Positions 8,453-15,737 of a stretch of 64,000 nucleotides of DNA are shown piece by piece. The stretch is from RCIO01 sp965232405. GTDB lineage: Bacteria; Pseudomonadota; Alphaproteobacteria; Rhizobiales; Rhizobiaceae. A program made the translations under genes and the position numbers. The number at the start of each line of letters is the position of its first letter. Within the stretch, counting starts at the first letter, position 1. The notes under the pieces are model-generated. The model had not been told where the DNA came from. It made no database searches and was given only the letters and a program-made list of their open reading frames with translations. The stretch is from contig OZ246966.1 of the NCBI GenBank assembly GCA_965232405.1, positions 3,596,001 through 3,660,000 on the forward strand, read 5' to 3'.

Positions 8453-9319
8453 ATGAGCAATACCTACACGCCGCCGAAGGTCTGGACCTGGGACAAGGAA
8501 AGCGGCGGCCAGTTCGCCAACATCAACCGGCCGATCGCCGGCGCCACGCATGAAAAGGAACTGCCGGTCGGCAAGCATCCGTTCCAGCTCTATTCGCTGG
8601 GCACGCCCAACGGCATCAAGGTCACGGTCATGCTGGAGGAACTTCTGGCGGCGGGGCATTCGGGCGCGGAATATGACGCCTGGCTGATCAATATCGGGCA
8701 GGGCGAGCAGTTCGGTTCCGGTTTCGTGGAAATAAACCCCAACTCGAAAATTCCGGCACTCGTGGACCGCAGCGGGAAAGAGCCGATCCGGATTTTCGAG
8801 TCCGGCGCGATCCTGATGCACCTGGCCGAGAAGTTCGGCGCATTCCTGCCGACCACCCAGCCGGCGCGGGCGGAAACGCTGTCCTGGCTTTTCTGGCAGA
8901 TGGGGTCCGCACCCTTCCTCGGCGGCGGCTTCGGCCATTTCTATGCTTACGCCCCGGAGAAATACGAATACCCGATCAACCGCTACGCGATGGAAGTGAA
9001 GCGCCAGCTCGACGTGCTCGACAAGCGCCTTGCCGACAATGAGTTCGTCGCGGGCTCGGAATACACCATCGCCGACATGGCGATCTGGCCCTGGTATGGC
9101 GGCATGGCGAAGGGCTGGCAGTATGACGCGGCCGAGTTCCTGTCGGTTCACGAATACACCAATGTGATCCGCTGGGCCGACCAGATCTATGCGCGCCCGG
9201 CAGCCAGCCGCGGCCGCATGGTCAACCGCACGAGCGGAAAGCCCGAACACCAGCTGCGCGAACGCCACGACGCTTCCGACTTCGAGACCAAGACGCAGGA
9301 CAAGGTGGCGGCGGAGTAG
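8453..9319 (+). CDS. yghU: YghU-type glutathione S-transferase / disulfide-bond oxidoreductase
   Basis: 288 aa. The long N-terminal extension before the thioredoxin fold (TYTPPKVWTWDKESGGQFAN, INRPIAGATHEKELPVG) is diagnostic for the YghU/YfcG-like Nu-class. The glutathione site includes NPNSKIPALVD and ESGAILMHLAEKFG. The helical C-terminal domain carries EYTIADMAIWPW. Nu-class enzymes bind two glutathiones (or GSSG), have strong disulfide-bond reductase activity and low classical transferase activity. It stands alone. Confidence 0.92.
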   Translation: MSNTYTPPKVWTWDKESGGQFANINRPIAGATHEKELPVGKHPFQLYSLGTPNGIKVTVMLEELLAAGHSGAEYDAWLINIGQGEQFGSGFVEINPNSKIPALVDRSGKEPIRIFESGAILMHLAEKFGAFLPTTQPARAETLSWLFWQMGSAPFLGGGFGHFYAYAPEKYEYPINRYAMEVKRQLDVLDKRLADNEFVAGSEYTIADMAIWPWYGGMAKGWQYDAAEFLSVHEYTNVIRWADQIYARPAASRGRMVNRTSGKPEHQLRERHDASDFETKTQDKVAAE

Positions 9320-9324
9320 GGAGT

Positions 9325-9344
9325 CCTTCCCCTAAAGGGGGAGG
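9325..9344 (+). terminator. Hairpin after yghU
   Basis: CCTTCCCC-TAAA-GGGGGAGG forms an 8-bp stem (one G-T pair) starting 5 bases after the yghU stop. There is no following T run, so it may act as a transcript end or RNA-stability element rather than a classical terminator. Confidence 0.4.
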
Positions 9345-9367
9345 GTGAAGGCGCACACATCTCTGCC

Positions 9368-9533
9368 GTCATCCCGGCCAAGGGAGCATCGCGACCGCGA
9401 GCCGGGACCTATTGAGAGGCGCTGCCGGGTGACGTCTTCTATTGCCGGCAATCAGATGCTGTAACGAGATTCTGCTGCTCTCCACGATCTCGCGACCAAT
9501 GGGTCCCGGATAGCCTGCGGCTTCCGGGATGAC
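9368..9533. repeat. MITE-like palindromic intergenic element
   Basis: Two nested inverted repeats bracket this 166-bp segment. The outer arms are GTCATCCCGG (9368-9377) and CCGGGATGAC (9524-9533), a perfect match. The inner arms are CCGGGACCTATTG (9402-9414) and CAATGGGTCCCGG (9497-9509), imperfect by one base. A further pair, GCGACC and its partner in TCTCGCGACC, lies close by. No coding capacity is seen. The structure resembles short non-autonomous or REP-type repeats of alphaproteobacterial intergenic DNA. Confidence 0.55.
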
Positions 9534-9612
9534 GCGCGGAGGGGTCTCCGCCCACAATTCACCGTTCCCGCGCCGCAGGTTTCTCATCGTTCGCCATCCG
9601 CTAACCGGCTGA

Positions 9613-10311
9613 TCATGACGTATTCGGAGGGTCGAGCACGTCGAGCGCCAGCGCCTGGCATTCCTTCAATATGTCGTCCACCAGGTGGGTTGGTCGCTTC
9701 CGCCTTCCCGGCGGATATCCGACGCGCAGCGGTGAGACGCGGCCGGGGCACGGCTTGAGCCTGTTCCGCGCATTCCAGCGGGCAAGGCGGCGCGCCTCGC
9801 GCGGCAGGTTTTTCAGCGCGCGCCGCGACGAAAGCAGCCGACGGCAAAGGCCAATCGCGTCGACCGGATCGTCGGGGGAGGCAACCGGCGTTTCGGGTAT
9901 CGGCGCAGGCTCGGTGATGCCCGCCACACAAATGCGCGGAAAGAATTTCGAGGCGCGTCTCGGCGGATCGAAGGAGAATTTCCTCAGCGGGTCGAGCAGC
10001 GGGAATGCAGGGATGCGGAGGGCGGCTGTCGCCTCTTGCGGATCATTCTGTTTGCGGAGTGTGGCGAAGTCCGGCCGCTCGCCGGCCGGGCGCGATTGAG
10101 CCGCGACCTCGTGCACGGCAATCACGATGAGGCGGCGGATGGCGGATTCTGCGGCACGCAGGATGCGCCGTGCATGGGCGTGCAGATGACGGGGCAATTT
10201 GAGCGGACGTTCTGACGGCTCGCTCTCGTGCAACCCGACCAGCGCGAACAGCCCTGCAAGAACGCGCGTGAGCGCCTCGCGGTTGCGCTTGATAGCCAGG
10301 TTCCAGTCCAT
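9613..10311 (-). CDS. Uncharacterised Arg-rich protein
   Basis: 232 aa from the ATG at 10309-10311 (start MDWNLAIKRNREAL), preferred over a start 27 bases upstream because the protein character begins there. Residues about 10-25 (LTRVLAGLFALVGL) could be a membrane-associating helix. The rest is very basic with many Arg and Pro, including a conserved-looking HAHARRILRAAESAIRRLIVIA segment and a C-terminal VDDILKECQALALDVLD helix. I recognise no domain. Codon-position bias is that of a real gene (GC-rich third positions), but some doubt remains. No operon partner. Confidence 0.6.
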   Translation of the reverse strand: MDWNLAIKRNREALTRVLAGLFALVGLHESEPSERPLKLPRHLHAHARRILRAAESAIRRLIVIAVHEVAAQSRPAGERPDFATLRKQNDPQEATAALRIPAFPLLDPLRKFSFDPPRRASKFFPRICVAGITEPAPIPETPVASPDDPVDAIGLCRRLLSSRRALKNLPREARRLARWNARNRLKPCPGRVSPLRVGYPPGRRKRPTHLVDDILKECQALALDVLDPPNTS

Positions 10312-10464
10312 TTCCGCCTCGCGTTGACCTGCGGGCATTGTTGGAGTGGTTCGGGCGGCGTGGATGGAAAAGTGAGTGGTGGGTGGCGGATAGTGAGCAG
10401 GAGCAATGGGTTAGCGGGCGCGGTGACGACGATTTGTCCTCGCGCTCGCCACCTGAGCCATCGT

Positions 10465-11001
10465 TCAGAAACAGGCCGCCAGCCACTCTTCGAAAACGCT
10501 GCAATTGTCGATTATTGTGTAGTCCTTGATGCCCTTTTCATCGAGATAGGACACCAGCTCGCTGACCGTTTGCTTCGCATCGTCTGCATCAAAGCGCAGT
10601 TCCCCGCCCCCAAAAGCGGCGCAGTCGACGATCTCCAGCTGGAACATCGCCAGCATCTCTTCCGGCGGAAGGACCACCACTGTAGCCCCGTTCTCCTCAA
10701 GCCAGTCTCCCGACTGCGCGGTCGGCCAGTCCATCACGGCGATCTTCAGGAAGCTGACATCCGACGGTTTCTCAAGGGCCCAGTTCTGGCATGCCAGCAG
10801 GACCGGGGCGCAGTCCGGGCACGGCTCGAATTCGGCCTTTTCCAAATTGGCCGGAATTCCGACAAGCTGCGCCTGCATGGCATTGGTTTTCGAGTGGATT
10901 TCCGTGCGCTCATCAGCCAGCGAAGCGACGGCGGACAAAAGCAGCAACGCTGCCACGGCGGCTACCATGCTGAAAATATTGCGAATTTGAACCCAAGCCA
11001 T
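10465..11001 (-). CDS. Uncharacterised exported Cys-containing protein
   Basis: 178 aa from the ATG at 10999-11001, which begins a signal peptide (MAWVQIRNIF, then a VAAVAALLLLSAVASLA core). A longer frame upstream has no signal. The mature part has six Cys, including a CPDC motif, an ACQ, a DCAA, a DNCS and AACF at the very end. The CPDC looks like a CxxC redox or metal site, but no thioredoxin fold is obvious around it. A periplasmic location is inferred. Function unknown; the neighbours give no clue. Confidence 0.7.
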   Translation of the reverse strand: MAWVQIRNIFSMVAAVAALLLLSAVASLADERTEIHSKTNAMQAQLVGIPANLEKAEFEPCPDCAPVLLACQNWALEKPSDVSFLKIAVMDWPTAQSGDWLEENGATVVVLPPEEMLAMFQLEIVDCAAFGGGELRFDADDAKQTVSELVSYLDEKGIKDYTIIDNCSVFEEWLAACF

Positions 11002-11134
11002 GAACGAACACTCCGTTTGTTTCCCGATGCGATAGTGCCATCGCGATTGCGTCGATAGCAAGAAACGGTGGTGTGGGGCAGGAGCCGGGCGCCCTTCCTC
11101 CACCGCCCCGCGTGTCCGCACCATTCAGGCATGG

Positions 11135-11179
11135 ATCCTAGGGTCTGCGCCTTCGCTTCGCTCGGCGCTGCCCTAGGAT
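11135..11179. repeat. REP-like palindrome
   Basis: ATCCTAGGG (11135-11143) and CCCTAGGAT (11171-11179) are perfect inverted arms. Inside them GCGCC and GGCGC pair again, and the apex is TTCGCTTCGCTC. The whole can fold into a long hairpin on either strand. It sits between the exported Cys protein and nrdJ and carries no gene. Layout is typical of dispersed extragenic palindromes. Confidence 0.5.
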
Positions 11180-11238
11180 GACGAAGGTGGAAGTGCGCAC
11201 GGCTAATCCCGGACAGATTCGCAAACCATCAACGACTT

Positions 11239-11262
11239 CGGCCCGATCTTGCGACCGGGCCG
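11239..11262 (-). terminator. Hairpin downstream of nrdJ
   Basis: CGGCCCG (11239-11245) and CGGGCCG (11256-11262) form a 7-bp GC stem with a 10-base loop, 35 bases past the nrdJ stop. No clear T run follows on the minus strand, so it is a probable but not classical terminator. Confidence 0.45.
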
Positions 11263-11297
11263 AGCGTGTTTGTTACCGATGATGGTCGGTCAGACGA

Positions 11298-14200
11298 TCA
11301 CGAGCACCCGCTCGTTGACCCGCAGGTGTCGCATTTCAGGCAGGTGCCGTTGCGCACCATGGTGAAGTTGGAGCATTCGGAGCACATGTCGCCCGTATAA
11401 CCCTGCATCACCGCCTTCTGCCGGCGTTCGGCTTCCAGCGCCTTGGCGTCGGCGGCCTCTTTCGCGGCCTCGTCGGTGAACATGTCGGACGTGCCTTCGC
11501 GTTCCTCGTCGAACGCGATTTCCTCCGCCAGTTCGCGGGCGCGCTCCTCATATTCGCGCTTGAAGGCGGTGGCCTCCTCCTGCAGTTCCGACACGACGGC
11601 GGGTTTCAGTGCCGTGACCGTGGCGCCGCCGCCTGATGGGCGGGCAGGGGCGCTGCCCACCGGGCCGCCCTTGTCGCCGCCGCCGCTGGACACCAGCTTG
11701 ACTGGCGAGGCGCCGCGCGTCAGCCCCTTGGAGAAGGCGGTCGACTTGCCGGACTCGATGCCCTTGCCGAGCGGGGTGGACGAGAAGTCCGACTGGTCGA
11801 CATGCGCCAGATCGTGACGGCCGAGATAGGAAATCGCCAGTTCGCGGAAGATGTAGTCGAGGATCGACGTCGCCGACTTGATGGCGTCGTTGCCCTGGAC
11901 CATGCCCGCCGGCTCGAACTTGGTGAAGGTGAAGGCGTGGACATATTCCTCCAGCGGCACGCCATATTGCAGGCCGAGTGAGATCGCGATGGCGAAATTG
12001 TTGAGGAGCGCGCGCAGCGTGGCGCCCTCCTTGTTCATGTCGATGAAGATCTCGCCGAGGCGGCCGTCATCATATTCGCCGGTGCGCAGGAAGATGGTGT
12101 TGCCGCCGATCTTGGCCTTCTGGGTGTAGCCCTTGCGGCGCGACGGCAGCTTTTCCTGTTCGCGGACAACGCGCTCGATCACGCGCTCCACGATCTTTTC
12201 CGTCACCTGCGCCGCCTGAGCCGCGGTGGGGGCTGCGACCAGCTCCTCGACCAGATCGTCTTCGTCCTCGTCGTCGGCGATCAGCGATGCATTGAGCGGT
12301 TGGCTGAGCTTGGAGCCGTCGCGGTAAAGCGCGTTGGCCTTCAGCGCCAGCTTCCACGACAGCATGTAGGCTTCCTTGCAGTCGTCCACCGTAGCGTCGT
12401 TGGGCATGTTGATGGTCTTGGAGATCGCACCCGAAATGAAGGGCTGCGCCGCCGCCATCATGCGGATGTGGCTTTCCACCGAGAGGTAGCGCTTGCCGAT
12501 CTTGCCGCAGGGATTGGCGCAGTCGAAGACGGGCAGGTGCTCGTCCTTCAGATGCGGCGCGCCTTCCAGCGTCATCGCTCCGCAGACATGGATGTTGGCC
12601 GCCTCGACCTCCTTGCGGGTGAAACCGAGTGCCGGAAGCATCTCGAAGGTGAGGTCGTTGAGCTGCTCGTCGGTGAAGCCCAGCACCTCCTTGCAGAAGG
12701 CCTCGCCAAGCGTCCACTTGTTGAAGGCAAACTTGATGTCGAAGGCCGACTTCAGCGCGGCGTTGAGCGCTTCAAGAACTTCGTCCGTGAAGCCCTTGGC
12801 CCTGAGCGAGCCGGGATTGACGCCGGGAGCCTGGTTCATGTTGCCGTGGCCGACCGCATAGGCCTCGATCTCGGCAATCTCGGCTTCCGAATAGCCCAGC
12901 GTGCGCAGGGCTTCGGGCACCGCGCGGTTGATGATCTTGAAGTAGCCGCCGCCGGCCAGCTTCTTGAACTTCACCAGCGCGAAATCGGGCTCGATGCCGG
13001 TGGTGTCGCAATCCATCACGAGGCCGATCGTGCCGGTGGGCGCGATCACGGTTGCCTGCGCGTTGCGGTAACCGTGCTGTTCGCCAAGCTCAAGCGCGCG
13101 GTCCCAGGCCTTGCGGGCATGGGTGATGAGGGCAGCCTGCGGCACGTCCTTGGCTTCGAGCGGCACCGGATTGACCGAGAGCTTCTCGTAACCGTCCGAC
13201 TGGCCGTGGGCCGCGCGGCGATGGTTGCGCATCACGCGCAGCATGTTTTCGCGGTTGGGCTCGAATTCGGGGAACGCGCCAAGTTCGGCCGCCATTTCGG
13301 CGGATGTCGCATAGGCGACGCCGGTCATGATCGCCGTCAGCGCGCCGCAGATGCCGCGGCCTTCGGCGGAATCGTAGGGGATGCCGGACGTCATCAGCAG
13401 CCCGCCGATATTGGCGTAGCCGAGGCCGAGCGTGCGGTAGGCGTAGGAGAGACGCGCAATCTCGCGGCTCGGGAACTGAGCCATCATGACGGAGATTTCG
13501 AGCACGATGGTCCACAGACGCACCGTGTGTTCATAGGCCTCGATGTCGATCGAGCCGTCCTTGTTGCGGTACTGCAGCAAATTGACGGAAGCCAGGTTGC
13601 AGGCCGTGTCGTCGAGGAACATGTATTCCGAACACGGGTTCGACGCCCGGATCGGACCGGCGGCCGGCGAGGTGTGCCAGTCGTTCATCGTGGTGTTGAA
13701 GTGGAGCCCCGGATCGGCCGAGGCCCAGGCCGCATGGCCGATCTTTTCCCACAGGTCGCGAGCCGGAAGTGTTTTGGCAACTTTTCCGTCTATGCGATTG
13801 ATAAGGTTCCAGTCTTCGCCGTTCTCGACTGCGCGCAGGAAGTCGTCCTTGAGCGACACCGAATTGTTGGAGTTCTGGCCCGACACCGTCAGATAGGCAT
13901 CCGAATCCCAGTCCGTGTCATAGGTGGCGAAGGCGATCTGCTTGTAGCCCTGGCGCGCGAACTGGATGACGCGCTTGACGTAGTTTTCCGGCACGAAGTT
14001 CTTCTTCGCCGCCTTGATTTCGCGCTTGAGCGCCGGGTTCTTGGCCGGGTCGTAGCAATCCTCGCCGGGGCCTTCGCAGTTGACGCAGGCCTTCATGATT
14101 GCCGTGAGGTGCTGGCGCACGATCTTGGAGCCGGCCACCAGCGAGGCGACCTTCTGCTCCTCGTTTACCTTCCAGTCGATGTACTGTTCGATATCCGGAT

Positions 14201-15059
14201 GGTCGACATCGACCACCACCATCTTGGCCGCACGGCGCGTGGTGCCGCCAGACTTGATGGCACCGGCTGCGCGGTCGCCGATCTTGAGGAAGCTCATCAG
14301 GCCAGACGACTTGCCGCCGCCCGACAGCTTTTCGCCTTCGCCGCGCAGGTGCGAGAAGTTGGAGCCGGTGCCAGAACCGTATTTGAACAGGCGCGCCTCG
14401 CGCACCCACAGATCCATGATGCCGCCCTCATTGACGAGGTCGTCGGAGACGGACTGGATGAAGCAGGCATGCGGCTGCGGGTGTTCGTAGGCCGACTTGG
14501 ACTTCGTGAGCTTGCCGGTGAAGGGGTCGACATAGTGGTGGCCCTGGCCGGGTCCGTCGATGCCGTAAGCCCAGTGCAGGCCGGTGTTGAACCATTGCGG
14601 CGAGTTGGGCGCGACACGCTGCGTGGCGAGCATGTAGCAAAGCTCGTCCATGAATGCCTGCGCGTCGGCTTCGCTTTCGAAATAGCCGCCCTTCCAGCCC
14701 CAATAGGTCCAGGTGCCGGCAAGGCGCGTGAAGACCTGGCGTGCATCGGTCTCGGAACCGTAACGCTCGTCTTCGGGCAGTTCGGCCAGCGCCTTCTCAT
14801 CGGCGACCGAGCGCCACAGGAAGGAGGGGACGGAATTTTCTTCCACCTTCTTCAGGCGGGCAGGGACCCCCGCCTTGCGGAAATATTTCTGCGCAAGGAT
14901 GTCGCTCGCGACCTGGCTGAATTGCGCCGGCACGTCGATATCGGCCAGCCGGAAGACAATCGAGCCATCCGGATTCTTGATCTCGCTTGTCGCCTTGCGG
15001 AATGCGATGTCCGCGTAGGCTGACTGACCTTCCTTGGTAAAGCGGCGTTCAATGCGCAT
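11298..15059 (-). CDS. nrdJ: NrdJ, adenosylcobalamin-dependent (class II) ribonucleotide reductase
   Basis: 1253 aa from the ATG at 15057-15059 (MRIERRFTKEG), the usual rhizobial start. The size is that of the long alphaproteobacterial NrdJ, which holds the ten-stranded barrel plus a C-terminal extension. Visible motifs are GSGTGSNFS, NPCSEYMFLDD with the active-site Cys, an ATPTGTI-like phosphate loop (VIAPTGTIGL) and a C-terminal Cys cluster (MCSECSNF ... CLKCDTCG) which may bind zinc or shuttle electrons from thioredoxin. The enzyme reduces ribonucleotides to deoxyribonucleotides using a cobalamin-generated thiyl radical and needs no oxygen. Transcribed alone from the NrdR-type promoter at 15299-15343. 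Confidence 0.95.
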   Translation of the reverse strand: MRIERRFTKEGQSAYADIAFRKATSEIKNPDGSIVFRLADIDVPAQFSQVASDILAQKYFRKAGVPARLKKVEENSVPSFLWRSVADEKALAELPEDERYGSETDARQVFTRLAGTWTYWGWKGGYFESEADAQAFMDELCYMLATQRVAPNSPQWFNTGLHWAYGIDGPGQGHHYVDPFTGKLTKSKSAYEHPQPHACFIQSVSDDLVNEGGIMDLWVREARLFKYGSGTGSNFSHLRGEGEKLSGGGKSSGLMSFLKIGDRAAGAIKSGGTTRRAAKMVVVDVDHPDIEQYIDWKVNEEQKVASLVAGSKIVRQHLTAIMKACVNCEGPGEDCYDPAKNPALKREIKAAKKNFVPENYVKRVIQFARQGYKQIAFATYDTDWDSDAYLTVSGQNSNNSVSLKDDFLRAVENGEDWNLINRIDGKVAKTLPARDLWEKIGHAAWASADPGLHFNTTMNDWHTSPAAGPIRASNPCSEYMFLDDTACNLASVNLLQYRNKDGSIDIEAYEHTVRLWTIVLEISVMMAQFPSREIARLSYAYRTLGLGYANIGGLLMTSGIPYDSAEGRGICGALTAIMTGVAYATSAEMAAELGAFPEFEPNRENMLRVMRNHRRAAHGQSDGYEKLSVNPVPLEAKDVPQAALITHARKAWDRALELGEQHGYRNAQATVIAPTGTIGLVMDCDTTGIEPDFALVKFKKLAGGGYFKIINRAVPEALRTLGYSEAEIAEIEAYAVGHGNMNQAPGVNPGSLRAKGFTDEVLEALNAALKSAFDIKFAFNKWTLGEAFCKEVLGFTDEQLNDLTFEMLPALGFTRKEVEAANIHVCGAMTLEGAPHLKDEHLPVFDCANPCGKIGKRYLSVESHIRMMAAAQPFISGAISKTINMPNDATVDDCKEAYMLSWKLALKANALYRDGSKLSQPLNASLIADDEDEDDLVEELVAAPTAAQAAQVTEKIVERVIERVVREQEKLPSRRKGYTQKAKIGGNTIFLRTGEYDDGRLGEIFIDMNKEGATLRALLNNFAIAISLGLQYGVPLEEYVHAFTFTKFEPAGMVQGNDAIKSATSILDYIFRELAISYLGRHDLAHVDQSDFSSTPLGKGIESGKSTAFSKGLTRGASPVKLVSSGGGDKGGPVGSAPARPSGGGATVTALKPAVVSELQEEATAFKREYEERARELAEEIAFDEEREGTSDMFTDEAAKEAADAKALEAERRQKAVMQGYTGDMCSECSNFTMVRNGTCLKCDTCGSTSGCS

Positions 15060-15292
15060 GTCTAAAGTCCCTAGTCCCCAAGATATAGCGCTTTTCCACA
15101 GGACGCCATGCCGGCATTTACCCCGTGGGCGCTGGTCCGCACCTGACCGTCCGGGAAAGCCCCGTCCGGCCCCTCGCATCCGTCTCTTCCCGGCTGACAT
15201 TCGGCCTTGCCCCCGCAGGCAATAGCCGGGTTCCCTCGCGCCGGGCGAGGATGCTTATTCCACCCTGTTCTGGTGATTCCCTCTTTCGAGAG
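15060..15292 (-). other. Long structured 5' leader of nrdJ
   Basis: If the promoter at 15299-15327 is right, nrdJ mRNA has a leader of about 230 bases. It can fold into CCTCGC-GCCGG-GCGAGG (15234-15250) and into CCCGGCT/AGCCGGG (15189-15195 with 15224-15230), which encloses a smaller TTGCC/GGCAA hairpin. No convincing ORF is present. The ribosome-binding site for nrdJ is weak. The role, if any, is unknown. Confidence 0.35.
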
Positions 15293-15298
15293 AGGTTC

Positions 15299-15314
15299 AC
15301 ATTATCTAGCGTGA
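15299..15314 (-). promoter_or_regulatory. Putative NrdR box, promoter-proximal
   Basis: TCACGCTAGATAATGT agrees with the NrdR consensus ACACwATATATwGTGT at about 11 of 16 positions, is centred in the wider palindrome TTCAC...GTGAA (15296-15315) and covers the -10. Its centre is 30 bp from the second box, close to three helix turns, as usual for NrdR box pairs. Confidence 0.45.
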
Positions 15315-15327
15315 AACGTCGCTGCAA
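15299..15327 (-). promoter_or_regulatory. nrdJ promoter
   Basis: Read on the minus strand: -35 TTGCAG (15322-15327), a 17-base spacer, -10 TAATGT (15299-15304). Spacing is ideal. Predicted start of transcription is near 15292. Confidence 0.55.
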
Positions 15328-15343
15328 ACACTAAATATAGTAT
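15328..15343 (-). promoter_or_regulatory. Putative NrdR box, promoter-distal
   Basis: ATACTATATTTAGTGT matches the NrdR consensus at about 14 of 16 positions and abuts the -35. Together with the weaker box over the -10 it fits repression of the ribonucleotide reductase gene by the ATP/dATP-sensing repressor NrdR. Confidence 0.6.
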
Positions 15344-15737
15344 TAACAGCCTGTTTACGCCAGACCGAACAGGAACACCGAAACCCGAAAAAACGCACAG
15401 GAATTTCCACGCGAACACCCGCTGATAAGCGGGATTGGTCCGCCAGGACGCATGGAGTTCCGGGAAATCACTGGCCGGTACCGAACTTTCCGGCCGCGCC
15501 CCAAAAAGCGGGCGTGTGGCTTATAAAAGGCGACTCGTTTCCGGTCGTCAAGGAGTCGAGTTTGGAAGATTTGTGACCCCCAACATATAGTGGGTCGGAT
15601 ATGTGGATTGCGGGGAGGACAAACCCTTCAAACGCGGCTTATCCACGGTGCCGAAGCGCCTGAAAAAAAGTTGTCGGGCGAACGGTTACCCAACGGAATA
15701 TCTGAAGGCGAGGCGGCTGGCAGTCGGCAGCGTGGCC
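15344..15737. other. Intergenic DNA between nrdJ promoter and phosphate permease end
   Basis: About 390 bases with no supportable gene on either strand. Only a small perfect hairpin, CCCGCT-GATA-AGCGGG (15418-15433), and an AT-richer patch around 15570-15605 stand out. Short open frames here lack ribosome-binding sites and protein-like composition. Confidence 0.5.

Noticed and set aside
12300..15023. A 907-codon open frame on the plus strand opposite nrdJ
   Set aside because: Product is composed of His/Arg/Gly/Ala-rich, low-order sequence typical of antisense frames in GC-rich genes; no start signal or homology, and nrdJ on the other strand is certain.
15060..15292. Cobalamin riboswitch in the nrdJ leader
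   Set aside because: GGGAACCCGG resembles one conserved block, but the CCCGCAACTGT and AGCCAGGAGACCTGCC-type core elements are absent. Kept only as a low-confidence leader observation.
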